Below, piece by piece: positions 22,651 through 34,709 of a DNA stretch of 64,000 nt (positions within the stretch are counted from its first letter, which is position 1; the number at the start of each line of letters is the position of its first letter). Origin of the DNA: Microcebus murinus (taxonomy: Eukaryota; Chordata; Mammalia; Primates; Cheirogaleidae). Made by a program: the position numbers and the translations under genes. The stretch is taken from the NCBI RefSeq assembly GCF_040939455.1, contig NC_134107.1:15811537-15875536 (forward strand). The letters are read 5' to 3'. The notes below the pieces were generated by a model. The model saw only the letters and a program-made list of their open reading frames with translations, did not search any database and was not told the origin of the DNA.

Positions 22651-23879
22651 TTGTGTGTCTCAAGGGCTCATATCCCAGATAATTTTTAAAAATTTCAGTT
22701 CTCAGTAGATTTTTATCTATTTAAAATTTAATAGTTGAGATGATCAAACTCCAACTTAACAATAAAAAGTGGACAGTTTGCATTTGAAGCAATGGAATAA
22801 AAAAGATAAGGATAAGAAAAAAGAAAGCATACTATAATATATTAGATGAAAAAAGAATAGAGCACATTCCCTGAAAAAAAAAAGCATAATAAAATTTTCT
22901 ATAAACACCTTGCTCTTGATTTTTCTTTTCTTAGATTGTCAAAGTTGGGTCTATTTTACAGTTTCGTTTCGAGGGTTAGAACATACATCCACAAAGCTTC
23001 TTAGATAAAAAATTTGTAATCTTCCTAGGTCTCTGATGTTCCCAAATTAGACTAATTTCATTCCTTTGGAAAAGTGAATTGACTCTTTTATTTTTAATTA
23101 AAATTTTTAAAAAGTTAAAAAAATGTATATAGTTTAGGTATACAACCCAATAGGAATCTTATTTTAATAAGCCAGAACCCAGTAACACATTACCTAGAAC
23201 TGGTACTCTGGAGTTTTTTTATTGACACCTAGAAAATCATAGACAGCTATGCAAATAGTATAATGTATTTGGAATTGTTATTGCCTTTTATCAAGGGTTT
23301 CTGCATGGAAGAGCGTCCACCTAGTGATTGTATCAAGGGTGGGATCTATTCTATACTCTCTATTTGAGACCCCAAAGGAGACATTTATCCTAGACCCAAG
23401 TGCAAGGGAAAACTCCCCTGGGACTCTAATAAGATTCCTCTTCTTAGACAATGAGGACTTTATAAGTGACTATACCTTTTTGTTTTGATGTCCAGACACT
23501 CAAAAACATACGTAGCTTAATTTCTTATTCCATATTTTTTACACGTTGCCTCTTAGTTCCTTACTTATATCTTATTGTTTTATTGATTGTGTTTTGTTGT
23601 TATTGATGTAAGTTCTCTCTAATCCTTTGTGGAACGTGATTGGAAATACCCTGGTTACTAAGGTAGAGATGGATTTTCCTGGGTATAAGGGAACCAGCAG
23701 GTGGAGAGTAAGCACCGGTCATTCCAAGGCTGTATTGGAATGAGGCACTGGCTGGGAGAGCACAGTAGTCGTGAGAGACAGGAGCTCAGAGAGGGAGTAT
23801 GGAAACCAGGGGGGTAGGTGGCACTGGGAGTCAGGCTTGTAGAACGTACAGGAGGTGAGGAGCCACAAAAGTCATGCAC
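22651..23879. other. Intergenic, AT-rich
   Basis: About 23080-23170 resembles a short antisense L1 3' UTR scrap. The rest is unassigned. No gene recognised. Confidence 0.35.
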
Positions 23880-23884
23880 TGTCT

Positions 23885-24030
23885 ACAGTTTTCCTAGTTG
23901 TGCCGTAATCAGTATTTTCAAATAATGCTGCACTCAACATGTTGTAAATGCATTTTTGTGTGCATCTGCGATTTCTTTAAGGCATATTCCCAGAAATGGA
24001 CTTACTATGTCAAGTTTTCTAATTTTAACT
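23885..24030 (-). mobile_element. Old L1 fragment, antisense
   Basis: Contains 'ttcaaataatgctgcactca' and 'catattcccagaaatggact', the complement of an L1M-age 3' region. Confidence 0.5.
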
Positions 24031-24039
24031 GATGATTAA

Positions 24040-25165
24040 GATATTGTAAAGAAATAGCCCAATTCTAATTGTGTTTGAATGTTTGATTTCTTTTTATAGA
24101 TAGATACTATGATCTGAAATAGATCATAACACTTTAACTTCTCATAGAAATGGAAGACTGAAGAAGATTTTGTCATCTTAATAATATAAATATCAAAAAT
24201 TAAAGTTTTAGAATAAAACTTAAGTAAATGTTCTCATAATTTCTGGAGTAAAGGAGCATTACATCAAAAATTATTAGATTTTACTAAGTAAAAACATGCA
24301 ACATCAATGTTTAAAAGCATTATAAATAAGTTAGAAACTAAATATAAATGAAGAACTAGGGACAATTTCTATAAAAAAACAGAACAAAACAGGCTAGTGT
24401 CTTTGATGTATAAGGAGCTCTTATAAATCCATAAGAAACAGATACTTTAAAACGAAAATGGGTCATGATTCACAGAGAAATACAGTTGGCCAGCCCACAT
24501 ATGAAAGGATGTTCAATCAGAATATTAATCAAATAAATGCAAATTAAAATTATAATGAGCTATCACTTCTCCTCTAGAAGATTAGCCAATGTTGAAAGAG
24601 TCCATGATTGGCATGGACGTGGGGAAAGAGTCACCTTCGTATATGGTTGATGGGAGTGTGTACAGTAACGCAATTTCTGGGGTATTTCTGGACATGAGTC
24701 AAAATGTAAAGTGTACAAACCCTGTGACTCAGAAATTCTATTTAGAAATTTATGCTAAAGAATAAACTAAATGCTTAATGTTATAAATACAAAGAAAGCT
24801 CATCACAGCACTGTTTAAAATAGAAGAAATTAGAATTTAAGTGTCTGATACAGAAAATTGATTCAATAAATATGATACATAGTACAATTTAGAATTTGCA
24901 GCCATTCAAATGTATTCTACATTGATAATGTAGAATTATGCTTGTAGACATGAAAGGATTCCTTTCAATGACAGGTTAAAACACTGAATGTATCATATAA
25001 TGTTTTTTTGGGGGGGTAAATCTATATACATAGAAGTCTGGAAAGGCATCTATCACAATAGTAGCAGACATTATCTGTGGCTAATTGGATTTTGGCAATT
25101 TCACTTTAAAAAGACATTCTATTGTGTCCAATTTAAATAAAAAATGATTTTAAATGGCTTCTGAA
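24040..25165 (+). mobile_element. Old L1 (L1M-age), ORF2 end plus 3' UTR
   Basis: Plus-strand text such as 'aatacagttggccagcccac', 'ggggaaagagtcaccttcgt', 'tcatcacagcactgtttaaa' and 'gcagccattcaaatgtattc' follows the order of the L1 ORF2 end. A 3' UTR-like part with 'ggtaaatctatatacataga' and a terminal 'aataaaaaatg' follows. Very diverged. Confidence 0.65.
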
Positions 25166-25600
25166 TTTGAAAATCAGAAAAACTCATATACCTATTTACA
25201 TATTGAAGTAAAAGGTTTTCCTAATTAATTTGAGCTTATTCTATGCCTCTTGTATTTTTCTTTTCCTTTTCTGTAAAATTGTTCTAAGAAAGCTGTCTTA
25301 TTAAAGGAAAGAGGTGTGTAGGGAATACAGTTCTAATTTTCCTTTTGGTATGTTATGGCACCATGAGGCTTCGGCTAGAGGCATTCAGCAGAGAGCCTGG
25401 GACCAGCCAGCTCAGTTCCTGGGAAATGAGGTTGAAACTACTTATTCTTGGCTTCTCTTTCAAATTAATATTATTCCACCAGCTCTTCTGGCCAATCCCT
25501 TAGAAGGTTCTAGACTACCAGGCTCAATGTCAGGTCAGGATCAAATGACAGTCTTTCTATTTGTTGACCTCAGGGTTGCATTATCAAACGTAGAGGTAGC
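25166..25600. other. Intergenic, nothing recognised
   Basis: A 96-codon plus-strand ORF (25314-25604) has no recognisable domain and is treated as chance. Confidence 0.35.
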
Positions 25601-25604
25601 TTGA

Positions 25605-25905
25605 AGCCAGATTCAAGTAGTTTAATTTTGGCTGGGTAGCCCTGACCAAACTAACCCTTCGGAACCTCAGAATCTTCTTCTATGAAATGGGGAGCATACA
25701 GCTTGCATCACAGTGCGGTGTACTTGTGATAATCTAGCCTTTTTTTACTCCCTGTCATTATGTGTCTATTTGTGTCTACCCTTCCCTCCAAATGTAAACT
25801 CCCTGAAGGCAGGACTTTCTCTTGTCACTATTGTATCCCCAGCTCCTGCCTGGCACATATCAGTTATTTAATAATTTTTTTGAATAGATGAATGAATGGC
25901 TGTCC
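25605..25905 (+). repeat. MIR relic followed by L2 3' end
   Basis: 25605-25715 reads like the MIR core ('ggctgggtagccctgaccaa', 'ttctatgaaatggggagcat'). 25775-25905 reads like the L2 terminus ('aaactccctgaaggcaggac', 'tgtatccccagctcctgcct', 'ggcacatatcagttatttaa', 'gatgaatgaatg'). Confidence 0.6.
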
Positions 25906-25929
25906 TGTGCCTACTATGCAGTAGTGCCC

Positions 25930-26115
25930 CAAGAAATATTTGTTTTCCTTTGTTCCATCTTCAGTCTTATCCTCCATCCTCCATTCCCTTGTGCTGCTGT
26001 ATAAGTCAATTAAGTAGTTTAGTACATATGAGAGCACGCTGTTAACCTCAAAGCATTATACAAATGTACTATATTAACATTGTCACAAAGTTAATATTGT
26101 TATAAAATGGTGTTT
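25930..26115. repeat. Diverged local duplication, partner of about 28235-28410
   Basis: 'tataagtcaattaagtagtt' here parallels 'tataagtcaactaaatgact' at 28279, and the following 80 bp align with gaps ('aagcattatacaaatgtact' versus 'aagcactatatgaaagtaaa'). An L2 3'-end relic precedes both copies, supporting an old segmental duplication. Confidence 0.45.
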
Positions 26116-26319
26116 CTCTCCCTGCTTCCAAATAGCTTTTAATCTTTTTTTTAGAAAGGGACTATACTAGTTAATTTTGTACACATCATAGGTGCTCAGT
26201 AAATGTTAATGGAATAAGTTTTAGTTTTTAAAAATTACCTAAATTCAATATGTTTTAAGAAGCCCAATATTTTTCATTAGAGGCAGGAGATCTTAATCAG
26301 CCTAAAGCTTTTAGTTCAA

Positions 26320-26740
26320 AGTAGCATATACTTAAAGAATGGACATTTTGCCCTTTAGGGACACTATTGAAATCATAAACTATATGTGAACTGAACTAAA
26401 GTTGCCTGCAGGCAATTGTGTTTTCAGGATGTTCTTACTTACCTTTGTGTTAGAAAGGTGAGCCTGCCAGGTTCCCCATCTTCACTGCTCTGCCCTTCTT
26501 CACCCAAATACACAGTCTACACTGTTCCCACAGACACTGAACTGGGAAGTCTAATATAATCATCAGCATAGGGAATAGTGTTGGATATTTGTAGGAAACA
26601 TAATTTTCAATGGAGAAGCTAGCAGTTGCAGATGCAGTGGGAGTTATTAAAAAGTTACTAGGCAACATGTATACATATTTTTCTGTCTCTCATACACACG
26701 TATACTCATCCATTACAATAAGACATCTAATGAGATGATG
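26320..26740. repeat. OR4D-array paralogous block, copy C
   Basis: Aligns with copy B (14350-14860): 'aagtctaatataatcatcag', 'gcagtgggagttattaaaaa', a CA/TA-rich tract, then 'aagacatctaatgagatgat'. It lies about 8.7-9 kb upstream of OR4D6, which falls to roughly 4.3 kb once the L1 at 19218-22650 and the L1M at 24040-25165 are discounted, about the same spacing as copy B has to its gene. Confidence 0.5.
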
Positions 26741-26949
26741 AAACTATGTACAGGAAAGTCTGAGCAATCTCCAAAGGCCACTGCCCTAAACTATATCGGT
26801 GTTGAATTTGATGCAAGGTCCTTGTATTATACCTGTTACAGCAATTTTATCAACCATGTTATCATGCAAGAGTCAATTTCATATGACGAATGTGACAGTG
26901 GTCACAACTTTGGTAATACGATTGATCTTCTTCAAAAGGATCAATTATA

Positions 26950-27065
26950 ATAATCAACCAAAATGTGTATTGAATGCTTTCTGTGTGTCAGGCACAGTTC
27001 TAGATGCTGTGAACATAGCAATGAACAGACAGATATAATTTCCACCCTTGAGCATGTAATGCCAA
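26950..27065 (+). repeat. Old mammalian interspersed repeat fragment
   Basis: 'tgtattgaatgctttctgtg', 'tgtcaggcacagttctagat' and 'gcaatgaacagac' match the start of the old repeat also seen at 1950, 5160 and 50890. Confidence 0.5.
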
Positions 27066-27950
27066 CTGTGATGATTCATACCAAAGGGAAAGAATGGGGA
27101 GAGGATGGCCCAGAGATTTAGTGTGGTTCAGAGCGCCTGAGAATACTTCCTTAGGTGAAGTGGCATTTGATTATAGTAAGAATCCCTGACATTTATCTAA
27201 TATAATGTTTGAAATTTTTTCTGAGATTTTCAAAAGTCCATTTTCTTTTTTGGGCTTATAATAATTCCGTAAGACCTAGGCATTGGATGTGACCATCTTT
27301 CTTACACAGAGGCCTAGGCTGAGAAATGGAGACACTGGCAAATTGGGTCCCCTAGACTGGGCTTCCTGGTCTGGAGGCTCCTATACACGTGAAGGGGACT
27401 TCAGTTCAGGGCTTCTTAAGGAGTGAGGATGGAGGAACCCTAAATGGATTAGTAAATGTGGGGGACTCCCTTGCCTTCTTCTCCTGCTTCCCTGCAGAGG
27501 GACTTAACCCTGAAATGGCACTCCTGGTTTTGCACCCTCTCCATTCAGTTCCCTCTAGCAAGGTAGGGGTGATTTAAAGGATTGATGAGTTTTAGAAAAA
27601 AATTAGGCAGGTACCTTGGCTCCCTGATCTTTCTTCTCTTTCTTTGGGATCTGCCTTTCTGCAGAGAACATGTTGAATGGTTTCTTCTCAGCTGCACAGT
27701 AAGCACAACAGGGCAGGACTGCTCCTGCTGGGTTAGCCTGTCTAATTCTGGGGTGCAGTCTGGGGCAGCCATTGGGCCAGATATTGAAGCCATGTCCACC
27801 AACAGAACATTATCAGGAATCAAGCCGATACTTTGATTTTTATCTGCCTGTCTCCTGCAGTTCTCTCGGTAGGTTCTACACCTTGTTGGAGTACAAGAAT
27901 ATCTCTCTTAGTTCCCTGAAAAGCCAAAGATCTCATTTTACATTATATTA
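27066..27950. other. Intergenic, mostly unassigned
   Basis: 27180-27345 may hold a diverged antisense MIR. The remaining part carries ORFs (27389-27577, 27545-27823, 27582-27836) on both strands without recognisable domains. Confidence 0.35.
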
Positions 27951-27954
27951 GTTA

Positions 27955-28080
27955 TTTTTATGTGCCTGTTATTTCCTCTAGAACAAATCCCCAGAGAGCA
28001 GGTTCCACATCTCATTGATTTTTGCATCTTTAACAATTCACCTAGTCAGATTCAATGAATGCAGGTAGAATTGCGTGATT
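27955..28080 (+). repeat. L2 3'-end relic
   Basis: 'ttcctctagaacaaatcccc' and 'gagcaggttccacatctcat' followed by 'ttttgcatctttaac' fit the L2 3' end that ends in tgaatgaatg. Diverged. Confidence 0.4.
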
Positions 28081-28234
28081 GAAACAGGAGATGAACTGCC
28101 TTCCATTGGCGGTGATTTCTTGTCATCTTCTAACACTCCCCTTCTCCTGCTGCCATTGCACCCCTGCAGTAAAATAAGAACAGAAACAAAACCACAATCT
28201 ATTTAAAGTGAGTCTATTTAAACCTCATCCTACA

Positions 28235-28410
28235 CTACCCACTTTTGGCCCCATAGTCACTTCCTGCAGCTACCTATCCATATAAGTCAACTAAATGACT
28301 TAACGCGTGTGTGAATACACTGGAAGTGTCTAAGCACTATATGAAAGTAAAGTGTTCATCTCATCATAATGCTAATGTCATTGTGTAGGTGTGTTTCTGT
28401 GACACCAGGT
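28235..28410. repeat. Diverged local duplication, partner of about 25930-26115
   Basis: See the partner at 25930; the best block is 'tataagtcaactaaatgact' followed by 'aagcactatatgaaagtaaa'. No gene lies inside. Confidence 0.45.
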
Positions 28411-30104
28411 GGAGAGAGGAGTGCTGTTCTGTGACGCAGGAGCAGGGAACAGAAGGTAGAAGAGCAGTAGGGACAGTTGGCTAGAAGAGGCAAGAGGGCC
28501 AAATTCCTCCTGTTGGGTGGGCAAATTGCTCCACTCAACACCTGGCAACTGCTGGTCTTTTTACTGACTCCACAGTTTTGCCTTTTCCAGAAGGTTACAT
28601 AGCTGGAATTATGTACTATAATTTTTCAGACTGGCTTACTTCACTTAACTATATGCACTTAAACTTCCTCCATATCTTTTTGTGGCTCAATAGCTCATTT
28701 CTTTTTATCTCTAAATAATATTCCACTGTATTGATGAACTACAATTTGTTTATCCATTCACCCATTAAAGGACATCTTGGTTCCTTCCAGTTTTGGGTAA
28801 TTATGAATAAACATGCTATAAATATTTGTGTATATAAGTTTTCAACTCAGTTGATTAAATACCTAGAATCATGACTGCTAGATCATATGGTAAGACCATA
28901 TTTAAATTTGTAACAACATGCCAAACAATCTTGCAAAGCGGTGCTTGTACCATTTTGCATTCCCACCAGCAATGAACGAGGGTTCCTGTTGCTCCATCCA
29001 CATCCTCATCAGCCTTTGATGTTGTCAGGGTTCTGGATCTGGGCCATTCCAATGGGTGTGTAGTGGTATCTTGTTTTAATTTGCATTTCCCTGATGACTT
29101 ATGATGTTGAGCATCTTTTCATGTGCTTATTTGCTACCTATATGTCTTGTGTGGTGAGGTGTATGTTCAGATATTTTTCCCATTTTTAAATTGGATTGTT
29201 TTTTTATTGTAGAGTTTTAAGAGTTCTTTATATATTTTGGATATAAGTCTTTCTATCAGATATGTGTTTTGTAAATATTCTCTCCCGGTTTGTAGCAAGC
29301 CTTTTCATTCTCTTAACAGTGACTTCTGCAGAGCAGAAGTTTTTCATTTCAGTAAAGTCCAACTTAATTTTTCTTTCATAGATTATGCTTTTATTGCTGT
29401 GTCTAAGAACTCATTACCAAGCCCAAGGTCATCCAGATTTTCTCTCATGTTATCTTCTAGACATTTTATAGTCTTGTGTTTTAGATTTAAGTCCATGACA
29501 CATTTTGAGTTAATTTTTTGTAAAGGCTGTAAGGTCTGTATCTAGATTCTTTAAAAACATTTTTTTTTTTTTTTTGCATATAGATGTCCAATTGTTTCAG
29601 CACCACTTATTGAAAAAACTGTCTTTTCTTCACTGAATTGCCTTTGTTCCTTTGTCAAAGATCAGTTGACTATATTTGTGGGGGTCTATTTCTGGGCTTT
29701 CTCAGGTGTGGCATGATATTTGCCTATCATGCTGTGTTGATTCAAGACTTATGGTAAGTCTTGAAGTTGTATAGTGTCAGTATTCCTACTTTGTTCTTAC
29801 TTTTTTCTCATCTTTCTTCAGTATTTTTGTATGCATGTTCCTTTTTTCCATATAAATGTTAGCATCAATTTGTTGATATCCACAAAATAACTTTTTTTGG
29901 ATTTTGATTTAGATTGTGTTGAATTTATAGATCAAGTTGGGAAGAATTGATGTCCTAATAATATTTAATCTTCTTGGTAATGAACATGAAATATTTCTCC
30001 ATTTAATTAGTCTTCTTTGATTTATTTCATCAGAGTTTTGTAATTTTCTTCATAGAGAACTTATGTATATTTTGTTTTGAATATTGTGTTATGCTATTGT
30101 GATG

Positions 30105-30571
30105 GTTAATTTTATACATCAACTTGACCGTGCCACAGAATGCCCAGATTAAACATCATTTCTGGGTGTGTCTGTGAGAGTGTTTCTGGATAAGATTAGA
30201 ATTTAAATGGACTCAGTAAAGTAGATCTCTCCCCAGTGTGAGTAGGCATTACCCAATCCATTGAGGGCTCAAAATAGAATGAAAAGGCAGAGTAAGGAGC
30301 AATTCAGCTCCTTTGTTTCTTGTCTGCTTGCTTGACCTGGAATATTGGTCTCCTGACCTTGGACTGAGATTTGCATCATGGGCTCCCCTGGTTCTCAGGC
30401 CTTTGAACTCAGACAGGAATTACACCATCAGCTTTCCTGGGTGTCCAGCTTGCAAACAGCAGATCATGGCACTTAGCCTTCATAACTGTGCCAGCCATTT
30501 CCTCATAATAAGTAGCTTCCTATGTATATCCTATTTGGCCTATTTCTCTGGAGAATCCTGACTAATAACAG
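30105..30571 (+). mobile_element. Solo LTR, ERV-L (MLT2-like), inserted in L1
   Basis: Starts about 'tgatggttaattttatacat' and ends 'gagaatcctgactaataaca', with 'ttctgggtgtgtctgtgaga' and 'ccaatccattgagggc' inside, the order I associate with MLT2-type ERV-L LTRs. GTTAT occurs just before (near 30089) and just after (30572-30576), a candidate 5-bp target duplication, but the left boundary is not certain. No internal viral region. Confidence 0.65.
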
Positions 30572-31898
30572 TTATGAATATCTAAGTATTTCATTTTTTG
30601 GTACTAATGTAAATGGCATTGAGTTTTTAAATTTCAAATTCCAATTGTTTATTGCTGGTATATAGGAAAGCAATGAACTTTTATACATTAGTATCCTGCA
30701 AACTCACTATAATTGTTTATTAGTTCTAGGAATTTGTTTTCATCAATGTTTTGGGATTTTCTACATGGCCAATCAAGTCATCTATGAACAAAGATTTTTA
30801 TTTCTTTTTTCCCAATCTGGATCTTTTTAATTTTTTTTCCTTGTCTTGTTGAATTAGCTAGAACTTCCAGTAGAATATCGAAAAGGAGTGATGAAAGGGA
30901 ACATCATTACTTTGTTTCTGATTTTAGGGGGAAAGCAACTAGTTTCTCATAATTAAATATGATGTTACTTCTAGGATTTTTTGTAGATAGTTATTTTTTA
31001 TCAAGTTGAGGAAGTTCCCCTCTATTCCTAATTTGCTGAGAGTACTTTTAAAATCATGAATATATGTTGGATTTTGTCAAATGCTTTTTCTGAACCAATT
31101 GATATGATAATATGATTTTTCTTCTTTAGTCTGTTTATGTGCTTGATGACTTCAACTGTGTACCTGGAAAAAATTCCACTTGGTCATGGTGTATAATTCT
31201 TTTTAAACATTGCTTGATTAATTTTACTGATATTTTATTGAGAATTTGTACAACTAAATTTATGCTATATCTAGGTCTGTAGTTTTATTTCTTGTGATGT
31301 CTTTATCTGGCCCCATAGAGTGAATAAGGAAGTATTTTGTCTGCTTCTGTTTTCTGGAAGGGATTGTAGGCAATTGGTATGATTTCTTTCTTAGATATTT
31401 GATAGAATCCATCTGGGAAGCCATTTAGGCATGGTGCCTTCTCTTTTTTTTTTGAAGCTTATTAATTTTTTTATAAATATAGGCTTATTTCTCTTGATTG
31501 AGTTTTGGTAGTTTGTATCTTTCAAGAAATGGTCTACTTCACTAAATTAGCAAATTTGTAGATATAGAGTTGTTCATAATATTCCTTAATTATCTTTTAA
31601 TGTCCATGGAATCAGTAGTCTCCTCTTTCTTTCTTTTTTTTCTCCCCTGGTTGGCCTGAATAAAGGTTTATCAATTTTATTGATCTTTTCAAAGAACCTG
31701 GTATTAGTTTGATTGATTTTCTCCTTTGATATCTTGTTTTTCAATTTTACTAATTTCTGCTCTAATTTTTATTTCTGTTTCTTTTCTTGATTTACACTTA
31801 TATTAGTCTTCTTTCTCTAGTTTCCTAATGTGGAACCTTAGATTATTGATTTTAGATTTTTCTTCTTTTCTAATGTATGCATTCAATGCTGTAAGTTT

Positions 31899-32237
31899 TC
31901 TTTTCTTTTTTTTTTTTTTTTGAGACAGAGTCTTGCTTTGTTGTCCAGGCTAGAGTGAGTGCCGTGGCGTCAGCCTAGCTCACAGCAACCTCAAACTCCT
32001 GGGCTCCAGTGATCCTTCTGCCTCAGCCTCCCGAGTAGCTGGGACTACAGGCATGCGCCACCATGCCCGGCTAATTTTTATATATATATCAGTTGGCCAA
32101 TTAATTTCTTTCTATTTATAGTAGAGACGGGGTCTCGCTCTTGCTCAGGCTGGTTTTGAACTCCTGACCTTGAGCAATCCGCCCGCCTCGGCCTCCCAAG
32201 AGCTAGGATTACAGGCGTGAGCCACAGCGCCCGGCCT
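31899..32237 (-). mobile_element. Alu SINE (strepsirrhine type), antisense, in L1
   Basis: Poly(T) then 'gagacagagtcttgctttgt', with the strepsirrhine hallmark 'tatcagttggccaattaatt' near 32088 and an end at 'cacagcgcccggcc'. Flanked by 'tgtaagttttctttt' on both sides (about 31891 and 32237), a target-site duplication within L1 ORF2. Low divergence from the other copies here, so it is relatively young. Confidence 0.95.
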
Positions 32238-33198
32238 GTAAGTTTTCTTTTAAGCACTACTTTCACTGTATCCCACAAGTCTTGATAAATTACATTTTCA
32301 TTTTCATTTAGTTTAAAATATTTTTAATTTTTCTTAACGCTCCTTTAACCCATGTATCATTTAGAATTATGTTGTTTCATCTACAAATATTTTGGCATTG
32401 TTTTTCCATCTATCTTTTTGTTGTTGCTTTCTCATTTAATTCCATAGTGGTCTGAGAGCATACTTTGCATGATTTGTTAAGGTATGTTTTATGGCTCAGA
32501 ATATGGTCTATCTTGGTGAACATTCTATGTGAGCTTGGGAAGACTGTGTACTCTGCTGTTGTTGGATGAAGTATTTCATATATATCCAGTAGAACCAGTT
32601 GATTAGTGATGCTATTCAATTTAACTGTATCTTAAATGATTTTCTGCCTATTGGATTTGGTAATTACTGACAGATGTTGAGATCTCCAGCTGTAATAGTG
32701 GATTTGTCTATTTCTCCTTGTAGTTCTACCAGTTTTTGCCTCATGTATTTTGATACTCTGTTGTTAAGTGCATATCCACTAAGGACTGTTACATATTCTT
32801 GAAGAATTGACCCTTTTATCATTATAATTATAAAGACCCGCTCTTTATTTCTGATCATTTTCCTTATTCCGAAGTCTGCTTTATCTCAAATGGATATGTC
32901 TTCCCAGATTTCTTTTTATTAGTGTTTAAATGGTATATCTTTTTTCCATCCCTTTACTTTTCATCTGTATCTTTATATTTAAAGTGAATTTCTATAGAAA
33001 ACATATGGTTAGATCTTGCTTTTAATCCACTGTGCAGTCTGCTTTTTAATTGTTGTATTTAGAACATTTATTTTTCATATTAGCTGGCTTTAAAAAGCCT
33101 TTTAAAAACTATAGACTATAGTTCACTTGCAACAAAATAAGGCATAATTATAGAACAAATCCCATGTAACCATCATCCAGGTCAAGAAATGAAACATG

Positions 33199-33622
33199 GT
33201 ATTATAGTTTGCATGTTTGTTTCCTCCAAACCTCATGCTGAAATTTGATCCCCAATGTTGGAGGTGAGGCCTAATGAGAGGTGTTTTGGTCATGGGGTCA
33301 GATCCTGCATGAGTAGATTACTGCCCCTCCCTGGGGGTAAGTGAGTTCTCACGGTATTAGTTCCGTGAGAGCTGGTTGTTAAAAAGAGACTGGCCCCACC
33401 CTCAGGCCCTCTTGGTTCCTCTCTCGCCATGTGGTCTCTGCATGTGCTGGGTCCCCTTTGCTTCCTGCTGTGAGTGAGAGCAGCCTGAGGCCTTAGGCAG
33501 ATGAGATGCCCAATCATGAACTTTCCAGCCATCAGAAGCCTGAGCCAAATCAACCTTTTTTTCTTTATAAATTACCCAGCCTCAGGTATCTCATTATAGC
33601 TACACAAAACAGACTAAGACAT
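33199..33622 (+). mobile_element. MaLR solo LTR (MST type)
   Basis: Reads in MST order: 'ttatagtttgcatgtttgtt', 'ttgatccccaatgttggagg', 'gggtaagtgagttctcacgg', 'cctctctcgccatgtggtct', 'gagccaaatcaacc', 'ctttataaattacccagcct', 'caggtatctcattatagcta' and 'cacaaaacagactaagaca'. No internal region adjoins. The minus ORF at 33290-33553 is not a gene. Confidence 0.85.
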
Positions 33623-33954
33623 GTGACTAGCACTTCAGAAGCCCTAGAATGTTAAACTTGGATCACAGTCCCCACTCCCACCCCCAGACAATCACAATTC
33701 TGACTTTTATGGTGATCACTTGCTTGTCTTTCATTAGTTTAACCACTTATGCATTTCTAAACAACGTAGTTAATTTTGTCTACTTTTGAACGTTTTGTGC
33801 ATGATTATATTGCAAGTATTAGTTTGTGGCTGGCATTTTTTATTTAATGGCATTTTTGTGAGGTCAATCTTTGTTGCTGCATGGAGCTATGATTTGTCAC
33901 ATTTATTACTATATGATATTCTATTGTGTAGAATAACCTAATTATTCATCCACA

Positions 33955-33995
33955 TTGTATTAGTCAGAGTTTTCCAGAGAAACAGAATCAGATCG

Positions 33996-34054
<59 letters not shown>

Positions 34055-34063
34055 ATCTATCAA

Positions 34064-34109
<46 letters not shown>

Positions 34110-34215
34110 CTTTTTCTCTCTCTCATGTGCATACCTTATTATAAGGAATAGGCCACACAATTTGGAGGCTGACAAGTCCCAAGATATGAAGTCAGCAAGC
34201 TGGTGACCAAAAGAG
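33955..34215 (-). mobile_element. ERV-L (MLT2-like) LTR fragment, antisense, with ATCT expansion
   Basis: Starts 'tgtattagtcagagttttcc' and 'agagaaacagaatcaga', the complement of the LTR end seen at 30571, then a long (ATCT)n tract, then 'tataaggaataggccacaca', 'ggaggctgacaagtcccaag'. Only the outer part of the LTR remains. Confidence 0.6.
33993..34108 (+). repeat. Microsatellite (ATCT)n
   Basis: About 115 bp of ATCT units with one interruption ('catctatcaactatct') in the middle. It likely grew from the AT-rich segment of the enclosing LTR. Confidence 0.95.
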
Positions 34216-34447
34216 CTGATGGTTAAACTGAATTGATTAAATAAAATAGCAACCATAAAGTCTCTGGCACATGCTCCATAAAAAGTAGGACTCAGTGAAC
34301 GTTAATTCCTTTACATACATTGTGAGGGAATGGTGGAATGCATCTGAGGAATTGATGTATCTCCAATTAGCTGATAATATAAAACCAGTGAAACAGATAA
34401 GATTTTGTTGGTGTGCAAGACCCAGAATGTTTTATACATACTAGTTT

Positions 34448-34645
34448 AGCTTTTTGTTTTTTTGTTTTCAGCATATTATGGGGGTACAAATGTTAAGGTT
34501 CATATATTGTCCTTGCCTCCCCCTCCCCCCTCGAGTCAGAGCTTCAAGCGTGACCATCCCCCAGCCAGTGCACATCTCACTCATTATGTATGTATATACC
34601 CATCCCCTCCTCCCTGCTCCCACCTGCCCAACACTTGCTTAGTTA
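34448..34645 (-). mobile_element. Strepsirrhine-type L1 3' end, antisense, 5'-truncated
   Basis: Poly(T)-rich start then 'agcatattatgggggtacaa', the complement of the lemur-type L1 end 'gtacccccataatatgc', followed by C-rich 'ctccccctcccccctcgag' sequence. A short, 5'-truncated insertion. Overlapping small ORFs are shadows. Confidence 0.75.
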
Positions 34646-34709
34646 ATTAACTCTTACCATTTTCAAAATGTCTTAAAATCTGTGGCTAAGTTTGAGCTTG
34701 ACCATTTGG

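Larger units (their letters stand above)
28590..33100 (-). mobile_element. Long old L1, antisense, interrupted by an LTR and an Alu
   Basis: Complement of L1 3' UTR and ORF2, running from the 3' end (28590, 'gttacatagctggaattatg') through ORF2 landmarks such as 'tttgcattcccaccagcaat', 'ccctgatgacttatgatgtt', 'ttggccccatagagtgaata', 'ttttcaaagaacctggtatt' and 'tctgagagcatactttgcat'. Two later insertions split it: an LTR at about 30105-30571 and a strepsirrhine Alu at 31899-32237. Many frame breaks; non-functional. Small ORFs in this range are fragments of it or chance. Confidence 0.85.

Noticed and set aside
33290..33553. 87-codon minus-strand ORF
   Set aside because: It lies wholly inside an MST LTR.
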